Assembly: GCF_024713945.1 (NCBI RefSeq)
Contig: NW_027461518.1
Location: forward strand, 248,001-312,000
Direction of reading: 5' to 3'
Origin: Dermatophagoides farinae
Taxonomy: Eukaryota; Arthropoda; Arachnida; Sarcoptiformes; Pyroglyphidae
DNA length: 64,000 nucleotides
Shown: one piece after another, positions 52,268-63,700 of the stretch
Layout of the letters: each line of letters starts with the position of its first letter
How positions within the stretch are numbered: position 1 is the first letter of the stretch
Made by a program: the position numbers and the translations under genes
Notes under the pieces: model-generated
What the model was told of the DNA's origin: nothing
Seen by the model: the letters and a program-made list of their open reading frames with translations, nothing else
Database searches by the model: none

Positions 52268-53456
52268 ATGGGTTCGTTCGATAATCACTCTGTTGCTGTT
52301 ATTGGAGGGGGGCTTGCTGGTTTAGCAGCCACCAAGAAACTGTTTGATAAATATTTTCAAACAGAAAAATATTTATCAAACAACACTAAATTAAAAGTAG
52401 ACCTGTTTGAGAAGGAAAAAAAATATCGGGGGGTTAATTTTGTCTCACGTTCAAGATCACCAAAAAAACATCAAACAACTGATTCCAAACTATCTAGAAC
52501 AGATCAAAGCACAGATAGCAAAAAAACCAGAGCATCTAAGCTTCAACATATACAATAACTGTGAAGTCGGAAAGGCTATTCCGTTGAAAACGTTAGCGCA
52601 AAATTACAATGCCGTTATTAACTGTAGTGGCTTGATGAGACATGTAAATGTGCCCTTTTATGAATTTCACGAAAACGCTCCGGTATTGAACGGAGTAGAT
52701 TTGTGTGGCTACATTGCGCAGTTAAAATCGAGAGACAAGTCAATAGATCACAACCACAAATATATTGAACAAAATTTAATCGCGTTGCTCAATAAAATAA
52801 AAAATGGGAAACTAACCATTGTTGGCTCGGGAAACGTTTGTTTGGAAGTAATATTAATATTACTTTCCTCCAACACTTACGAAACTTTCAAACAAAACCT
52901 GCCGCCTGACGTAAAAGCCGCATTTGAACAATTCAAAGCAAATCCGTTAAAAGAAATAACCATCGTCTCTCGGTCTACGATTTTAAATTCGAAATGGAGT
53001 CTTTCTTTGCTGCGACAAACATTTCGCGAGTGTAACTTGAAAATAACTATGCCAGGCGATATAGCTCCAATGCCAAATAATCGGCTAGCAAACAGACTAA
53101 TCAACTTATTTAGAGATAATTCTGGAGAACCAAGTAACAACGAAGTTAGAGTATTTATTCACGAGAATAAAATAATTAAAAAAATTGTAAAGAATGACGA
53201 AACGTATAATTTAGAACTCGAGTCATTCAATAGTCCAGATCCTGGTAAAATAAAATATTTATCGACACATGGAATTGTTATGGCTAAAGGTTTTGACGGA
53301 AGCAGACATGCATGGCTAGATGAATTAATGTCTTTATGCCGTATCAATAAAATACCTTTTGTAAGCGCCGGATGGAGCAATCTCGGCCGGGGAACCGTGA
53401 CAGATACTATCAATGATTCGTCCTGCGCGGCAGAACGGGCATTAGCAGGTCTGTAG
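52268..53456 (+). CDS. Adrenodoxin-type ferredoxin-NADP+ reductase, frameshifted
   Basis: Two overlapping frames together give about 395 residues of an adrenodoxin reductase (FDXR/Arh1). The first frame has the FAD-binding VAVIGGGLAGLAATKKL. The second has the NADP-binding LTIVGSGNVCLEV and the C-terminal SAGWSNLGRGTVTDTINDSS, matching the family's GW..RG..G......D block. The frames meet between an A8 run (52416-52423) and a G6 run (52428-52433). Removing one base restores continuity; taking it from the A run yields the canonical Gly-Gly-Leu of the FAD motif. The enzyme passes electrons from NADPH to mitochondrial ferredoxin for Fe-S cluster assembly. Sequencing error and true mutation cannot be separated here. 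Confidence 0.85.
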
Positions 53457-53507
53457 TAAGAGACACACGATACGCAAACAACAGTTTGTTCTCCAGGAAA
53501 AATTGAA

Positions 53508-54476
53508 TCAGAAAATTGTTTTGAGTTTCGGTTCAGAAAGTTTGTATTGAGAATAATTGAAACATGAAATACTTTTTAATATTATGGTCAATAATTCTAC
53601 GAAAGTGAATTCTCTATTCTTATCCAAAAAGAAAATGAAGATAAACCAAATGACTTGGGTCAATTCTTGCCCCAACGTTTTAGTTATTTTATCCATTTCA
53701 TAGCTGATGATTTTAAATATTGTTTTCTTGAAAACTAAAAAAATGATAAATATGGCTCGTAGTTTGGATGGCAATAACGTGTTAGTTACAAGTGATTGAC
53801 GTAAAACGAAAAATTGAAAATAGATAACACTTGACAATACAACAAGGTTAGAAAGTTGTTCCTTTAATATCTTCACCATCGCAATTTCTTGGTGTTTGCT
53901 GAATTTCTTTTTTTCATAGGCTGACATAAACTGTTTTACAAAGATCAATATTATGTCGCTAAAAATCAAAAAGAGATTCGAATAAACCATCTTGCTTGTG
54001 TCTATTAAATTCAAATAATGGCATAAAATACTAATTGTAGCGGTTAAACACAATTTGATTTCTGTCGTTGTTATTTTTTTCGAAAACACTAAAGGTTCAA
54101 TTATCAATAGGATTAGTAATTTTAGTTGTGAGAAAATTTTAGTTGTATAGTTGTTAAAAATTACTTTTGTTTTCAAGTCTACATATGTCATTATTACACC
54201 CATAGTAGGAAAATGCAATGTTTTTAGGATGTCAAAATCGTGGAACAAGTCTTCGAAGTCGTAATGTTGGATGCTGAATTTAAGATATAAAATGATAATA
54301 AGTATGGTTAAAACAGTTTCAATTAATTCAGACCATAACTCGTCTAATAAACTTGTGTTTTTATTTGGAGCGAGCAAAAAGTAACGAAATAACAATGTTA
54401 AACAATCCATGACAATTGCAAACGTAAACATGGTTATTTTGTTGACATGGTCCTTCACTTGTAAACGAAATCTCAT
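53508..54476 (-). CDS. Multi-pass membrane protein, nucleotide-sugar-transporter-like
   Basis: A 322-residue, very hydrophobic protein with about eight to ten predicted membrane helices. A central segment, QLKLLILLIIEPLVFSKKITTTEIKL, follows an aromatic/Asn patch (IFNNYTTKIFS), which mirrors the nucleotide-sugar transporter signature of a Lys-containing helix, short loop and 'W/I-x-x-L-x-L' helix in the drug/metabolite transporter superfamily. Such proteins bring UDP-, GDP- or CMP-sugars into the Golgi or ER. Substrate cannot be judged, and another DMT-family transporter is possible. It is convergent with the reductase gene, 51 bp apart. Confidence 0.5.
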   Translation of the reverse strand: MRFRLQVKDHVNKITMFTFAIVMDCLTLLFRYFLLAPNKNTSLLDELWSELIETVLTILIIILYLKFSIQHYDFEDLFHDFDILKTLHFPTMGVIMTYVDLKTKVIFNNYTTKIFSQLKLLILLIIEPLVFSKKITTTEIKLCLTATISILCHYLNLIDTSKMVYSNLFLIFSDIILIFVKQFMSAYEKKKFSKHQEIAMVKILKEQLSNLVVLSSVIYFQFFVLRQSLVTNTLLPSKLRAIFIIFLVFKKTIFKIISYEMDKITKTLGQELTQVIWFIFIFFLDKNREFTFVELLTIILKSISCFNYSQYKLSEPKLKTIF

Positions 54477-54661
54477 TTCTACTGCTTTTTACAGTCATGT
54501 TTAATCAATAACTGAGAATCTATTATTGATGCGTTACAACATTAAACGAGTCATTGTTATGTATTATGGTGCGAAATCACTTAGGAGAACAAATGATAAT
54601 AATTTTCAAATTTTTTGTCAGAAAATAAAAACACATAAATTTTTCATTTTTGAAAATAATT

Positions 54662-55954
54662 CTATTTGCTTGTGTCAAATTCATTTTTGAAAAAGTATTT
54701 TAGCTTGGTTTGTAACTTGAGACCTTTGAATTTGCTAGTGGTGTTAGAATGTATTATGTGTTGATTTGGATTATATGATTTTTTCTGAGTTTTACGGTTT
54801 TCTTGGTAAATTCGCTTAAGGTTGGTTAATATGTTTTTTGGAAAATTATATTTCTTGAGTTTTTTGTAGAAGTCTTGATTCTGAGTGGTTGACAAATATA
54901 ACATAAGTAGAACGTTGAATTGAACGAAGTACTGCAATTCTTCATTGTTGTTCCACTCTTCGACAATCTTTTCAATGATAGGTCTAGGGTGATAGCTGAT
55001 TTTTTTAATTTTTTGAGCTAAAATATATATATGCTCACAGGAATCTGCAAAAAATAATGAAGTTCCTAATTTGGCAAATATTTGGTTCAATAAATCTTTC
55101 GCTTCGCCGTGAGTTCTTAATTTAGTTATAAAATTTTCTACATTTCCAAACAAGATGTAGTCTTTTTGTGGTAATATCTTAAGAGTAGAACAATCGTCAA
55201 TAATATCCAGAAAAATCACAATATTGTCAAGTAAATAATAACCGATGTGGTCATTTCGATTAAAGACGTTTTGGATAATGTAGGTAGATGAATAGTCCAC
55301 TTGGCCGTTGAAAACAGTATTTAAAGCATTTTTTGTAATGAATAATGGATAAGTTTGGAATTTCAGTTGGTTAAACTGGGTTAATGTATTTCTAGCAATC
55401 AATCCCGGTTGATATGAAACGCGAATCACGATCGGAACATCAGTTTCAATGGAATTTTCGTTCAAATTATTGCCGCCAACGATAAGATTCTTATTCAAGC
55501 TAGAATTTTTATTTTTTTTTACATAGTAATTATAAACATTGTGATTGTCAAAAAAAACCTTGAACATGTTGCTTTCTCGGCCAAAATTTGCAGATTGATA
55601 AAATAGTTCTAATATTTTGATCAGATTCATTTGCCAATCTGTGTTGTAATTTGATCCATATAGCATTCGTATTAAACAACTTTTCTTTTGATTTTCAAAG
55701 TGAAACACGGCTAACTTGAATACCTGATCAACTTGAAACTGATAAAAGTTTAGCACAGAAGCGTCTTCGATGTCTTCGATTTCAAAATTTGTCTTTGAAG
55801 ATACCAAGCTGTTAGAATTCGTGGTATCATAATCTTCTAATTGTAATTTTATACTTTTCCTCAACGTTTGCTGTTTTTGATTATTGATAGATAACAGTAG
55901 CGGATCATTGTTGAATTTGTTTAATATATGTGTGTAACCCTGACTGTCTTTCAT
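54662..55954 (-). CDS. Unknown 430-residue protein
   Basis: Not recognised. A soluble, intronless protein rich in Asn, Lys, Ile and Phe. It has mixed strands and helices in the first 260 residues (VPIVIRVSYQPGLIARNTL; YYLLDNIVIFLDIIDD). A helical C-terminal 170 residues includes SYHPRPIIEKIVEEWNNNEELQYF and a basic tail. There is no signal peptide, membrane helix, zinc motif or catalytic signature. It lies in a cluster of three minus-strand genes (53508-56514) of AT-rich, lineage-specific character. Confidence 0.58.
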   Translation of the reverse strand: MKDSQGYTHILNKFNNDPLLLSINNQKQQTLRKSIKLQLEDYDTTNSNSLVSSKTNFEIEDIEDASVLNFYQFQVDQVFKLAVFHFENQKKSCLIRMLYGSNYNTDWQMNLIKILELFYQSANFGRESNMFKVFFDNHNVYNYYVKKNKNSSLNKNLIVGGNNLNENSIETDVPIVIRVSYQPGLIARNTLTQFNQLKFQTYPLFITKNALNTVFNGQVDYSSTYIIQNVFNRNDHIGYYLLDNIVIFLDIIDDCSTLKILPQKDYILFGNVENFITKLRTHGEAKDLLNQIFAKLGTSLFFADSCEHIYILAQKIKKISYHPRPIIEKIVEEWNNNEELQYFVQFNVLLMLYLSTTQNQDFYKKLKKYNFPKNILTNLKRIYQENRKTQKKSYNPNQHIIHSNTTSKFKGLKLQTKLKYFFKNEFDTSK

Positions 55955-56136
55955 GGTATAAAATAATTGCTAAAACACCGTTCATGAAAAACTTAATATA
56001 TCTAAAATTAATTATCACGGTTACAGGAAAACCGCATACAAAATTGTTTATAATATCAACGTGCGAAATAGGGAGTTGTTCCTTTTAATCAAACATATAA
56101 ACGTTTTCTAAAGTTAAAACCTATGTTACCTATTTA

Positions 56137-56514
56137 TTAAACGTAGCTGTCTTGGTTTCTTGAAAACTTATTCTGTATATAAAAGAGTGAGCCTAGCAGG
56201 TTCGAATCCGGATAATACTCAATCGGATCCACACTTTCTTCCGTCATTTTTAAAAGCTGATCGTGAATTTTTAAATACTCTGAAGACAAATCTTTGAGCT
56301 CTCGTTCTATTGCTTCAATTCTGCTCATATTTTTTGTGAACAAAATGTTAAGTTCGTTTTGGTAAGTTGATATGCTATTTGTATTTTTTACGTTATTTGG
56401 GACGGATAAATTCGGCAGCGTTTTTAACGACAAAAAATATTTTAGTGAGAAAATTGGTAGTTTTTCCTCTACTTTGCGTAAATCAGTCCATTTGTTAAAA
56501 AAATCGATCGACAT
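56137..56514 (-). CDS. Small coiled-coil protein, unknown
   Basis: A 125-residue protein. The N-terminal half is globular (LPIFSLKYFLSLKTLPNL). Residues about 60-92 are one heptad-like coiled coil (MSRIEAIERELKDLSSEYLKIHDQLLKM), and the tail is acidic with Tyr and Pro (DPIEYYPDSNL). Size and layout suit a small subunit of a coiled-coil complex (Mediator-, kinetochore- or BLOC-like), but nothing identifies which. It is divergent from the HACD gene across 174 bp. Confidence 0.5.
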   Translation of the reverse strand: MSIDFFNKWTDLRKVEEKLPIFSLKYFLSLKTLPNLSVPNNVKNTNSISTYQNELNILFTKNMSRIEAIERELKDLSSEYLKIHDQLLKMTEESVDPIEYYPDSNLLGSLFYIQNKFSRNQDSYV

Positions 56515-56688
56515 ATTGAAAAATAATTGATATTTTACAGTTACATTTCTAAAAACTGTTTTTCAAATATTTGAAGTTTAATATTTTTGTAAATCTTTAT
56601 TTATAATAAATATTATATTTTTACACGTGATCAGATTTTTGAAAGTTTAAACTTTTAATTGTTACAGTTTGCTAGAATTTAAATTATT

Positions 56689-57558
56689 ATGTCTCGTAGA
56701 CAAAGAACAAAAAATAATTTAGACGCGAAAAGTGAAAATAGTTTGCGTTCAGACAAGCCAAAGTAGGTTTATACAGCAGTTGAGATTTTCACAAAAAAGT
56801 CAGGCTGTTACTTTTCTAAATTTACTTTTAAGGGGTAATGAACGAAACAAGCAGGTCGTTAATTCGAAGATCTTGTTTGAAGACAAGATCGCTTTGATTT
56901 ACAACATTTCGGTTCTTGCGGGCTGGATGTACATTGGGTACAATTTATTCAACGTTGTTTTATCGCATATAACGTCGCCCGGCAATACTCGAGACATACA
57001 AGATCTAGGCTTAATAGTCATGATAATAATGTTTTATTCCTTGCTAGAACCGTTGTTAGCCTTGTTTAAAATCACAAAAAATCATTTTTTCACTTGCTTG
57101 AGTAAGTTTTGTTTAGTAATATTTTTTTAGTTCAAGTTTTATCGAGACTGCATCTCACGCTATTTGTTTGGCCGGTTATATTCAGACTAGCCACTGTTTC
57201 GCAGTTGCTGTTAATTGGAGTTTGGAGTCTCAGCGAGTTTTGCAGATACCCTTACTACATCCATCAACTACTTTTTAAAAACTCAAAGAACCGCATTTTA
57301 ACTTTTATCAGATACAGTAGCTTTATAGTTTTGTATCCTTTAGGTATTACGTGCGAAATCATCAATATATTTAAAGCCTTACCAATGTTGAACTACGACA
57401 TAATGCCTAGTTTGTTCCACAATTCAATGCTCCATAGATCAGGCTTGTTAACGATGAGAAATTTATATTATTTAATTTTGCTTTTTTACATTCCGGGAAG
57501 CATTTATTTATATAATCACATGTTGATGCAAAGAAAAAAAGCATTAGAAAAGTTATAA
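56689..57558 (+). CDS. PHS1: Very-long-chain 3-hydroxyacyl-CoA dehydratase (HACD/PHS1), three exons
   Basis: Exon 1 (56689-56762, basic N terminus) joins in phase 2 over a 22-nt intron (56763-56784), or alternatively a 37-nt one (to 56799). The next exon ends at 57101. A 29-nt GTAAGT intron (57102-57130, phase 1) leads to the final exon, giving about 272 residues. Several membrane helices and the PTPLA/HACD block are clear: QVLSRLHLTLFVW, then VWSLSEFCRYPYYI (catalytic Tyr-Arg region) and FIRYSSFIVLYPLGITCEI (with the downstream catalytic Glu). This ER enzyme removes water in the third step of very-long-chain fatty acid elongation. Confidence 0.88.
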
Positions 57559-57763
57559 GTGTTTTTTGAATGAATGTATACGTATTCCGTAGGACTGGCT
57601 AAAAATTTTTTATATTTTTTATTTTACAATAATAATTTGTCAATTTCATGTTATCCAGAGAAATAAATATAAAATTCACAGAATTATTTGTTCCATTTGA
57701 TTTCTATTATTTACTGATTTAAAAACTTTATGAAAGAGCTGTTTTAATAGATTGCTCTGATAA

Positions 57764-60700
57764 ATGGACGTCTCTTTTTGTTCTCGTAAACTATGTTACG
57801 ATAGAAGATTCATCGGTACGATAACAGAATCAAATTCCCACTTATTTTCATCTAAACTTAAAAGAGTACTCTACGAAAAGATTGAAGACATTGGTCTCAA
57901 CGATAACATCACCGAACAAAAATTCAAGGACCACAAAATATACAATTGCCAGGTCTGTGATGTTGGAACAAGTACTTTTTTTTTCGATGAAAAAAATCAA
58001 ACAGTTGTTACTAAATACCCTACCACACTGCACCAATGTCTACATTGTGGAATCGTCGTCCACAGAGCTTGTTTTGGAGTTGGATTCTACTACGAAGGTG
58101 ATTTGAAGCCTAGACCTGGAAAAAACGCTTTGACGATTCCGAAAGGCATTTTGGCTTTTCTATGTGACACTTGTGAATATCGATTCAGTCTCATGGGGCT
58201 GCGCTCCGACATCGAAGACCAATCTCAACGCACCAATAATTTATTCTGTTGCGTTCTTTGTAACAACGCAGAAGGGCCCAAGCTGATTTGCTTAGCGCAG
58301 AATAATGGGTATAATAAATACCTGACGCTAATTCATCCATTTTGTCTTTTGACTTGTCCTGGTGAAATCGTATCTATTGAAAATTTTATCTCACTGAACG
58401 GTATTGTAATCGATATTTCCGCTCTTATACGATATAATTCTTCGATTCCCGTTTCTGTGGCTTGCTCAATCTGTAATTTCATTCCGCTCGATAAACAATA
58501 CCAATATCTGGTGAAATGTTGCAGCAATTCTGACTGCAAAAAATTTTACCATAACTACTGCCGATACAATTACTACAACTACTTGTGCAGAGACGAAAAA
58601 TATTCAATTCCGATCTGCTACAAGCTCAATTATCGATCGGATCAAGTTATTTACAGCATCAACGACTGTCACGACACTATCGTGAATAAGGAAGTAATCA
58701 ATACAGCTATCAACAACATCCAACCAGAGCTTTTGTCACAAATCTTGTTTGCGTGCATATTTTGTAAAAGATACATCGTGGCTAATACAGATACCAACTT
58801 TATGGGTAACACATGCTGTACGAACTGCTTGACTAGCCAACGTCACAACCTGACTAAATACTTCAACGATTGGGCTAAATACGCACTTTTTGTTCGTTTT
58901 CCAAACAGTTTAAATGACATTTTCGGTAGAAATTCCGAACCGGCCAACTTACTAACTCCTGAATACAGCCAAAAGCTGTTGAATTTATTAACAGATTGTG
59001 AATCTTTTGATTCAATTCTAAAAGTCAATAAAAATACTAAAAAAGTGTTCAAACTGGACCCAACCTACAAACTCATTTTGGAGCTTGCAGGCACGAGCAC
59101 CCAACCCACTATTGTCGGTTTCTTCTCTTTTTTACTTGCTTGTCAGCTAGTTTCAGTAAGAGCACTTTCATATTATCAGTTTATTTCCATCACATCAGAC
59201 CTTTCCGTCAAATCTGAAGAGTATAACTATTTCTTTATGTCGTTTTCATCCAATTATTTACTCTACGTTCTTGGCGATTTGCAGCCTGCTGCTGAACGTA
59301 AGCTTTTACTGAAAAAAAAATCGACGCTACAAACAAACGATTCTTTTCAAGGCTACATTGCAGACATACTGAAAACTGTTTTAACTTTTGGTTCTCTATC
59401 TCTTGTCGATTTGATTTTTCTACTACTCTTGCAAAATAGTATGCCGGCTTTTATCAAAAACAACGCCATTTTTACTTATCTTTTTCAACAAGTCGACATT
59501 GCTGTTCGCGAGTTTAAACTATTTTCTAGCTTCAAATTTGAGAATACTCAGAACTTCATGATTTTTGCTTACAACACTGCTTTGAAGTTTTCAGAGTTTA
59601 TGTACCATAAATCGCATATCTTCTCAGAAAATTTCAACCAAACTCAAACCAACGTATATGAATTCTCTAAAATGAAGCTGCTTAAACGAATAACAAAGAT
59701 TTTGCTTAACATAGATCCTGGCTTGCAAAATCAGATAGCTACTAAATTCACTTGTGATGCGAACAAGCCTTTTAACAATACTACTTCGTTACTTCTCGCA
59801 GCTTCTATCGAGTTTAATTTGTTCACCACCTTGGCGATTAGTGCATACGCCGCAAGTATGATAAATCAGTATCCACTCGAACGATTGCAACCAGAAATTA
59901 AGAAGCTTTACGCTTTTTTTAGCTCAATACCGCGTAATCTATACCAAACTTTGTTAAACTTATGTGCCCAATCTAATTGCAGGGAAGAATCTATTATTTC
60001 TCTTATCAATTCTGACTCAAGACTTAATTTTACGTCCGGTTTTGACATATTACTATCACTAATCAATGAAGAAAAGACTGTGTACGAACAGAATGCGTTG
60101 AATTTGTTCCCACTTGAATTCTTACTTAAGTTAGCCTTTATGCCGCAAGACGCTAATGAAAATACCATTAAAACCTTAAGCCAAATCAACCAGTTCTGTT
60201 CTTTACTTTTTTTTATTGATAAAAGCAAAGTGATTCCGCTTTCTCACGAGAATATTTGCCCATTACTGGCGCTACAAGATTTCTTTACATTCTGTACTGA
60301 CACGATGCGGAAAATTGATGATATTCTCGACAAGCCAAGGATCAACATCGATGAGGCTTTGACAATTATTGAGTCAGTTAAACAAAACGGTTTCGAAAAA
60401 ATTTCAGATTTGGAAACCAAGCTGCGTCTGTTGAATCAACACATAGAAACCCACGACAAAATATACAATCTAGGAAAGAGTTTTGAGTCTAACTTTCAGG
60501 AACTCCGCTGGTTCGTTGCTCGATTGCAGGAAGAAGTGGCATCCACAAATTTAAAAGTACCACCAAACCTGCAATCAATCAACTCCAGTCTTCGAAGCTG
60601 CCTAAATAAATATCAATCCTCGAAACTGAATGAGTTGATCAATTTGAACGCGAGTGTCCTCAATTGGGAGCACGAGTACAAATCCACCATGGCCAAACTC

Positions 60701-63700
60701 AAACAGTGTCTAAACAAAGAACGAAAAAACACTTCAGCTGCGGAGAAACTTGAAGAACTAATACAAAAAGCCAAAATCTTCGTTGATAAACCTCGCGGAT
60801 TTGTCGAACTCGAAGGTTTTCAAGCTTTAAGAAATTGTACTTATGAAGCAATCAATTATGCAATGAGTCTTCAGCCGGTTTGCAAACTGTTTACGCAACT
60901 TGATTTCCACTTTGAAAAAACTTATTCTAATTCGGAAGCGCTCTTTCTTTTTTACAAGTATTTTCACTTCGATTTTGAGTCACTTTTCAACGTCGTAGAG
61001 TTTATTTTCACATTAGAAAACGCAGCTAAAATTTCAATTCTTTCTTTACCAGAAATGCAGGACGCTTTCATCAGTACCACAGCGCGAGAAACTTTCGCTA
61101 ATTTAAGTTTCATAGATGCGTTTTTGAAAGAGCAATCTTCCGAACAGTCAAAACTATTTTTCGACATAGAAACTACTAACCAATTCTTACTGATTTTGAA
61201 TATCATGCAGCTTGAGATCGACTCTAATAGAATTAGTGAATTAAAAACACAACTTAGCGAACTTACTGATAAAAATTTGCAGAACCCCAGCAACTTGCAA
61301 TTTACAAACGTTATCAAGTCTATCAAAGAAAGCTACAAAAGAATCATTCACAAATGGAAAAACGCTTCCAACGAAATGTTTGAGTTGAATTTTATATACA
61401 GCGTATTGGACGAAAATTTTTGTCTGCTTACAAACGATTTAGTAAAGACGAACCAAAATAATGCTAAATACATAAACTATCATCTTTTCGACACTTCTGC
61501 AGATTCATTAATTTTTGTTTTCATGGGCCATAGAGATTATTATGACGCCCAAGCAAGCACTACGAGATATTTTCACTGCACTTTTACAGAAAACCGCAGC
61601 GACAAAGAAAAACCCACAGTGAGTATTCCCATAATTGTACCCCAGTTCCGATACGACATATTTAGCAAAGGTTACAACGAAATCCAATCCCATTATATAT
61701 TATTGTCAATTGTCTATGTCTATTTGTCGATCCATTCAAGCGTCATTTTGGACTCTTTCATTTTTATAAACAAACTAAATAACTTTTGTGAGAAATGGTC
61801 AAGTTTAACGTTTGATGAAGCGGCATTTGAAAAATACAAGCAAGAACTCAAAATGATAACAATCCAATTTGCATTTGCAGCTTCAATTTACGCAGCTGAG
61901 AAGTGTTACGCAAACCAGATAAACCTGACTCCAGAACTCGAGTCTTTGTTAATGTTCTTCTTAGATTCTAAAGATATTTTTTCTCATATCAAATGGACGT
62001 TACAACCAAACGAAATACTGAATTTGCAAGCGGATAACACGCACTACAACGTCGATCAATATTTCGTGGCTTCTAACAACGGAGATTTAGATTTGATAAA
62101 ATCACGGTTCGTGAACTCGTTTGTTATTATTTTATCTTACGCTACTTTCATCATAAACAAATGTCAATTAAGCGTGCAAGATTGTGTTTTACTCAAAGAA
62201 TGTTTAAATTTTGTTCCAGAACTGTGTAAACCAGTAAGCGAAACTATCGATTATTCAAACGCAGCTGAAGAGTTGAAACAACCTTCTTTTGAAAGTTTAA
62301 GCAAAATCTTGCTGTTTTCGTTTTATTGTAGACTAAGGCAGCCATCTAATAATCAATCTTCTAATTATAATTCGATCTTCCTAGTTAGGTATATGTACCA
62401 AATTTTGCGCATATCCACCTGGGTAGAACGGTCGAAACAATTGCTGACACGCTGCAGCAATTTTCTCAGCTACTACAAATCTTTTAGAACTGACGCAAGT
62501 ACCGCTATCATGACTCTTTCTAGATACAGAAACGAAATTATTTTGTGTTACGGTAGCAATGAAACAATTGAGAAGCTCGAATACGAATTATTGCAATATC
62601 AAAGGTTGTATACGGAAAATAATTCTATCACCGACAGGTATTGCGAAAGATTGTTGGGCAAAAAAGATAATGATTATAACTTAGATCAAAAGATTGTCAC
62701 TTCGTCCGAAGAAACAGTAAAAAACAAAATTCTTTACTTCAAACCACAGGTTTTTTACCACATATTTAGATTTATTATAAGTCACGAAGAGTTTAATTCT
62801 AAAAAAGAAACTAATGCGAAAAAAGCTTTTTTAGAAGCTCGTAATGAAGGTTCACGTGAGTCTTCAACGAAAGATCAAACCGCTTTTTACAGCTCTAAAC
62901 GAATCAACGATTTTCTGGACGAGCAATCAATGTTCTTGTCTAAAAACTCGCCCAAGTTTCTTAGTAATTTCTCTCATGAATATATTAGAAGCTTAATCGA
63001 GTTAAAAGACGATAATTTTTTGTCCAAAATTTTGTATTCACTCCAGTCTAAACAAACTTTTCTGCCAAATCGCATTTTGCAGTCTTCTATAATATTTCCC
63101 ATTCAAAAAGCTGATAAACTGTTCCGAAATGAAATTTCAGAAAAATACCACAACTCAGTTTTAATCGACACGTATTACTTTGGGTCAACGCACTGCGCTT
63201 TCCGCAACAACACTGAAAAACACGAAGAACCATTTTTTTCTCTTGTTGAACAAGAATTCAAAGAGCTGGTGTCTATTTTTAGTGAAGCTGAAAAAAGTTA
63301 CAGCAAGTTTTTAAACAAACTAGTTCCCGATTGGTCATACCACGAAAGTGACGAAGAAGCCGACGACTCAGATTCTGAAATTGATGCTGATGAAAACCCA
63401 ATGGAAGACACGTTCGATGGCATTTTACTGCATAATTCAAAAAATTCTGAATTTAAATTTAAAGTTAACTACCTAGACTGCATTTCAATTATTTACTTCT
63501 ACTGGGCCACATTAGTTTCACTCACCAAATGTCTCATTTCACAAGTAGATATACAATTGTATCAGTCTTGCCTTCACCAATTAAATAACTTTATCAAGAG
63601 AATCAAGTTTCTACAATCTAATATGATTTATTTAGATTTTTTCAACAAAATGCTAAACTGTTCAATCTTAGTAACTGACGATGTAATACTGATAGAAACA

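Noticed and set aside
56190-56215. GGTTCGAATCCGG, resembling a tRNA T-arm and B box
   Set aside because: The stem does not pair, no A box or acceptor stem lies at the right distance, and it is in the coding frame of the 56137-56514 gene.
57848-61693. A series of minus-strand frames of 60-120 codons
   Set aside because: They lie opposite the continuous plus-strand PZP frame and have shadow-type composition with no motifs.
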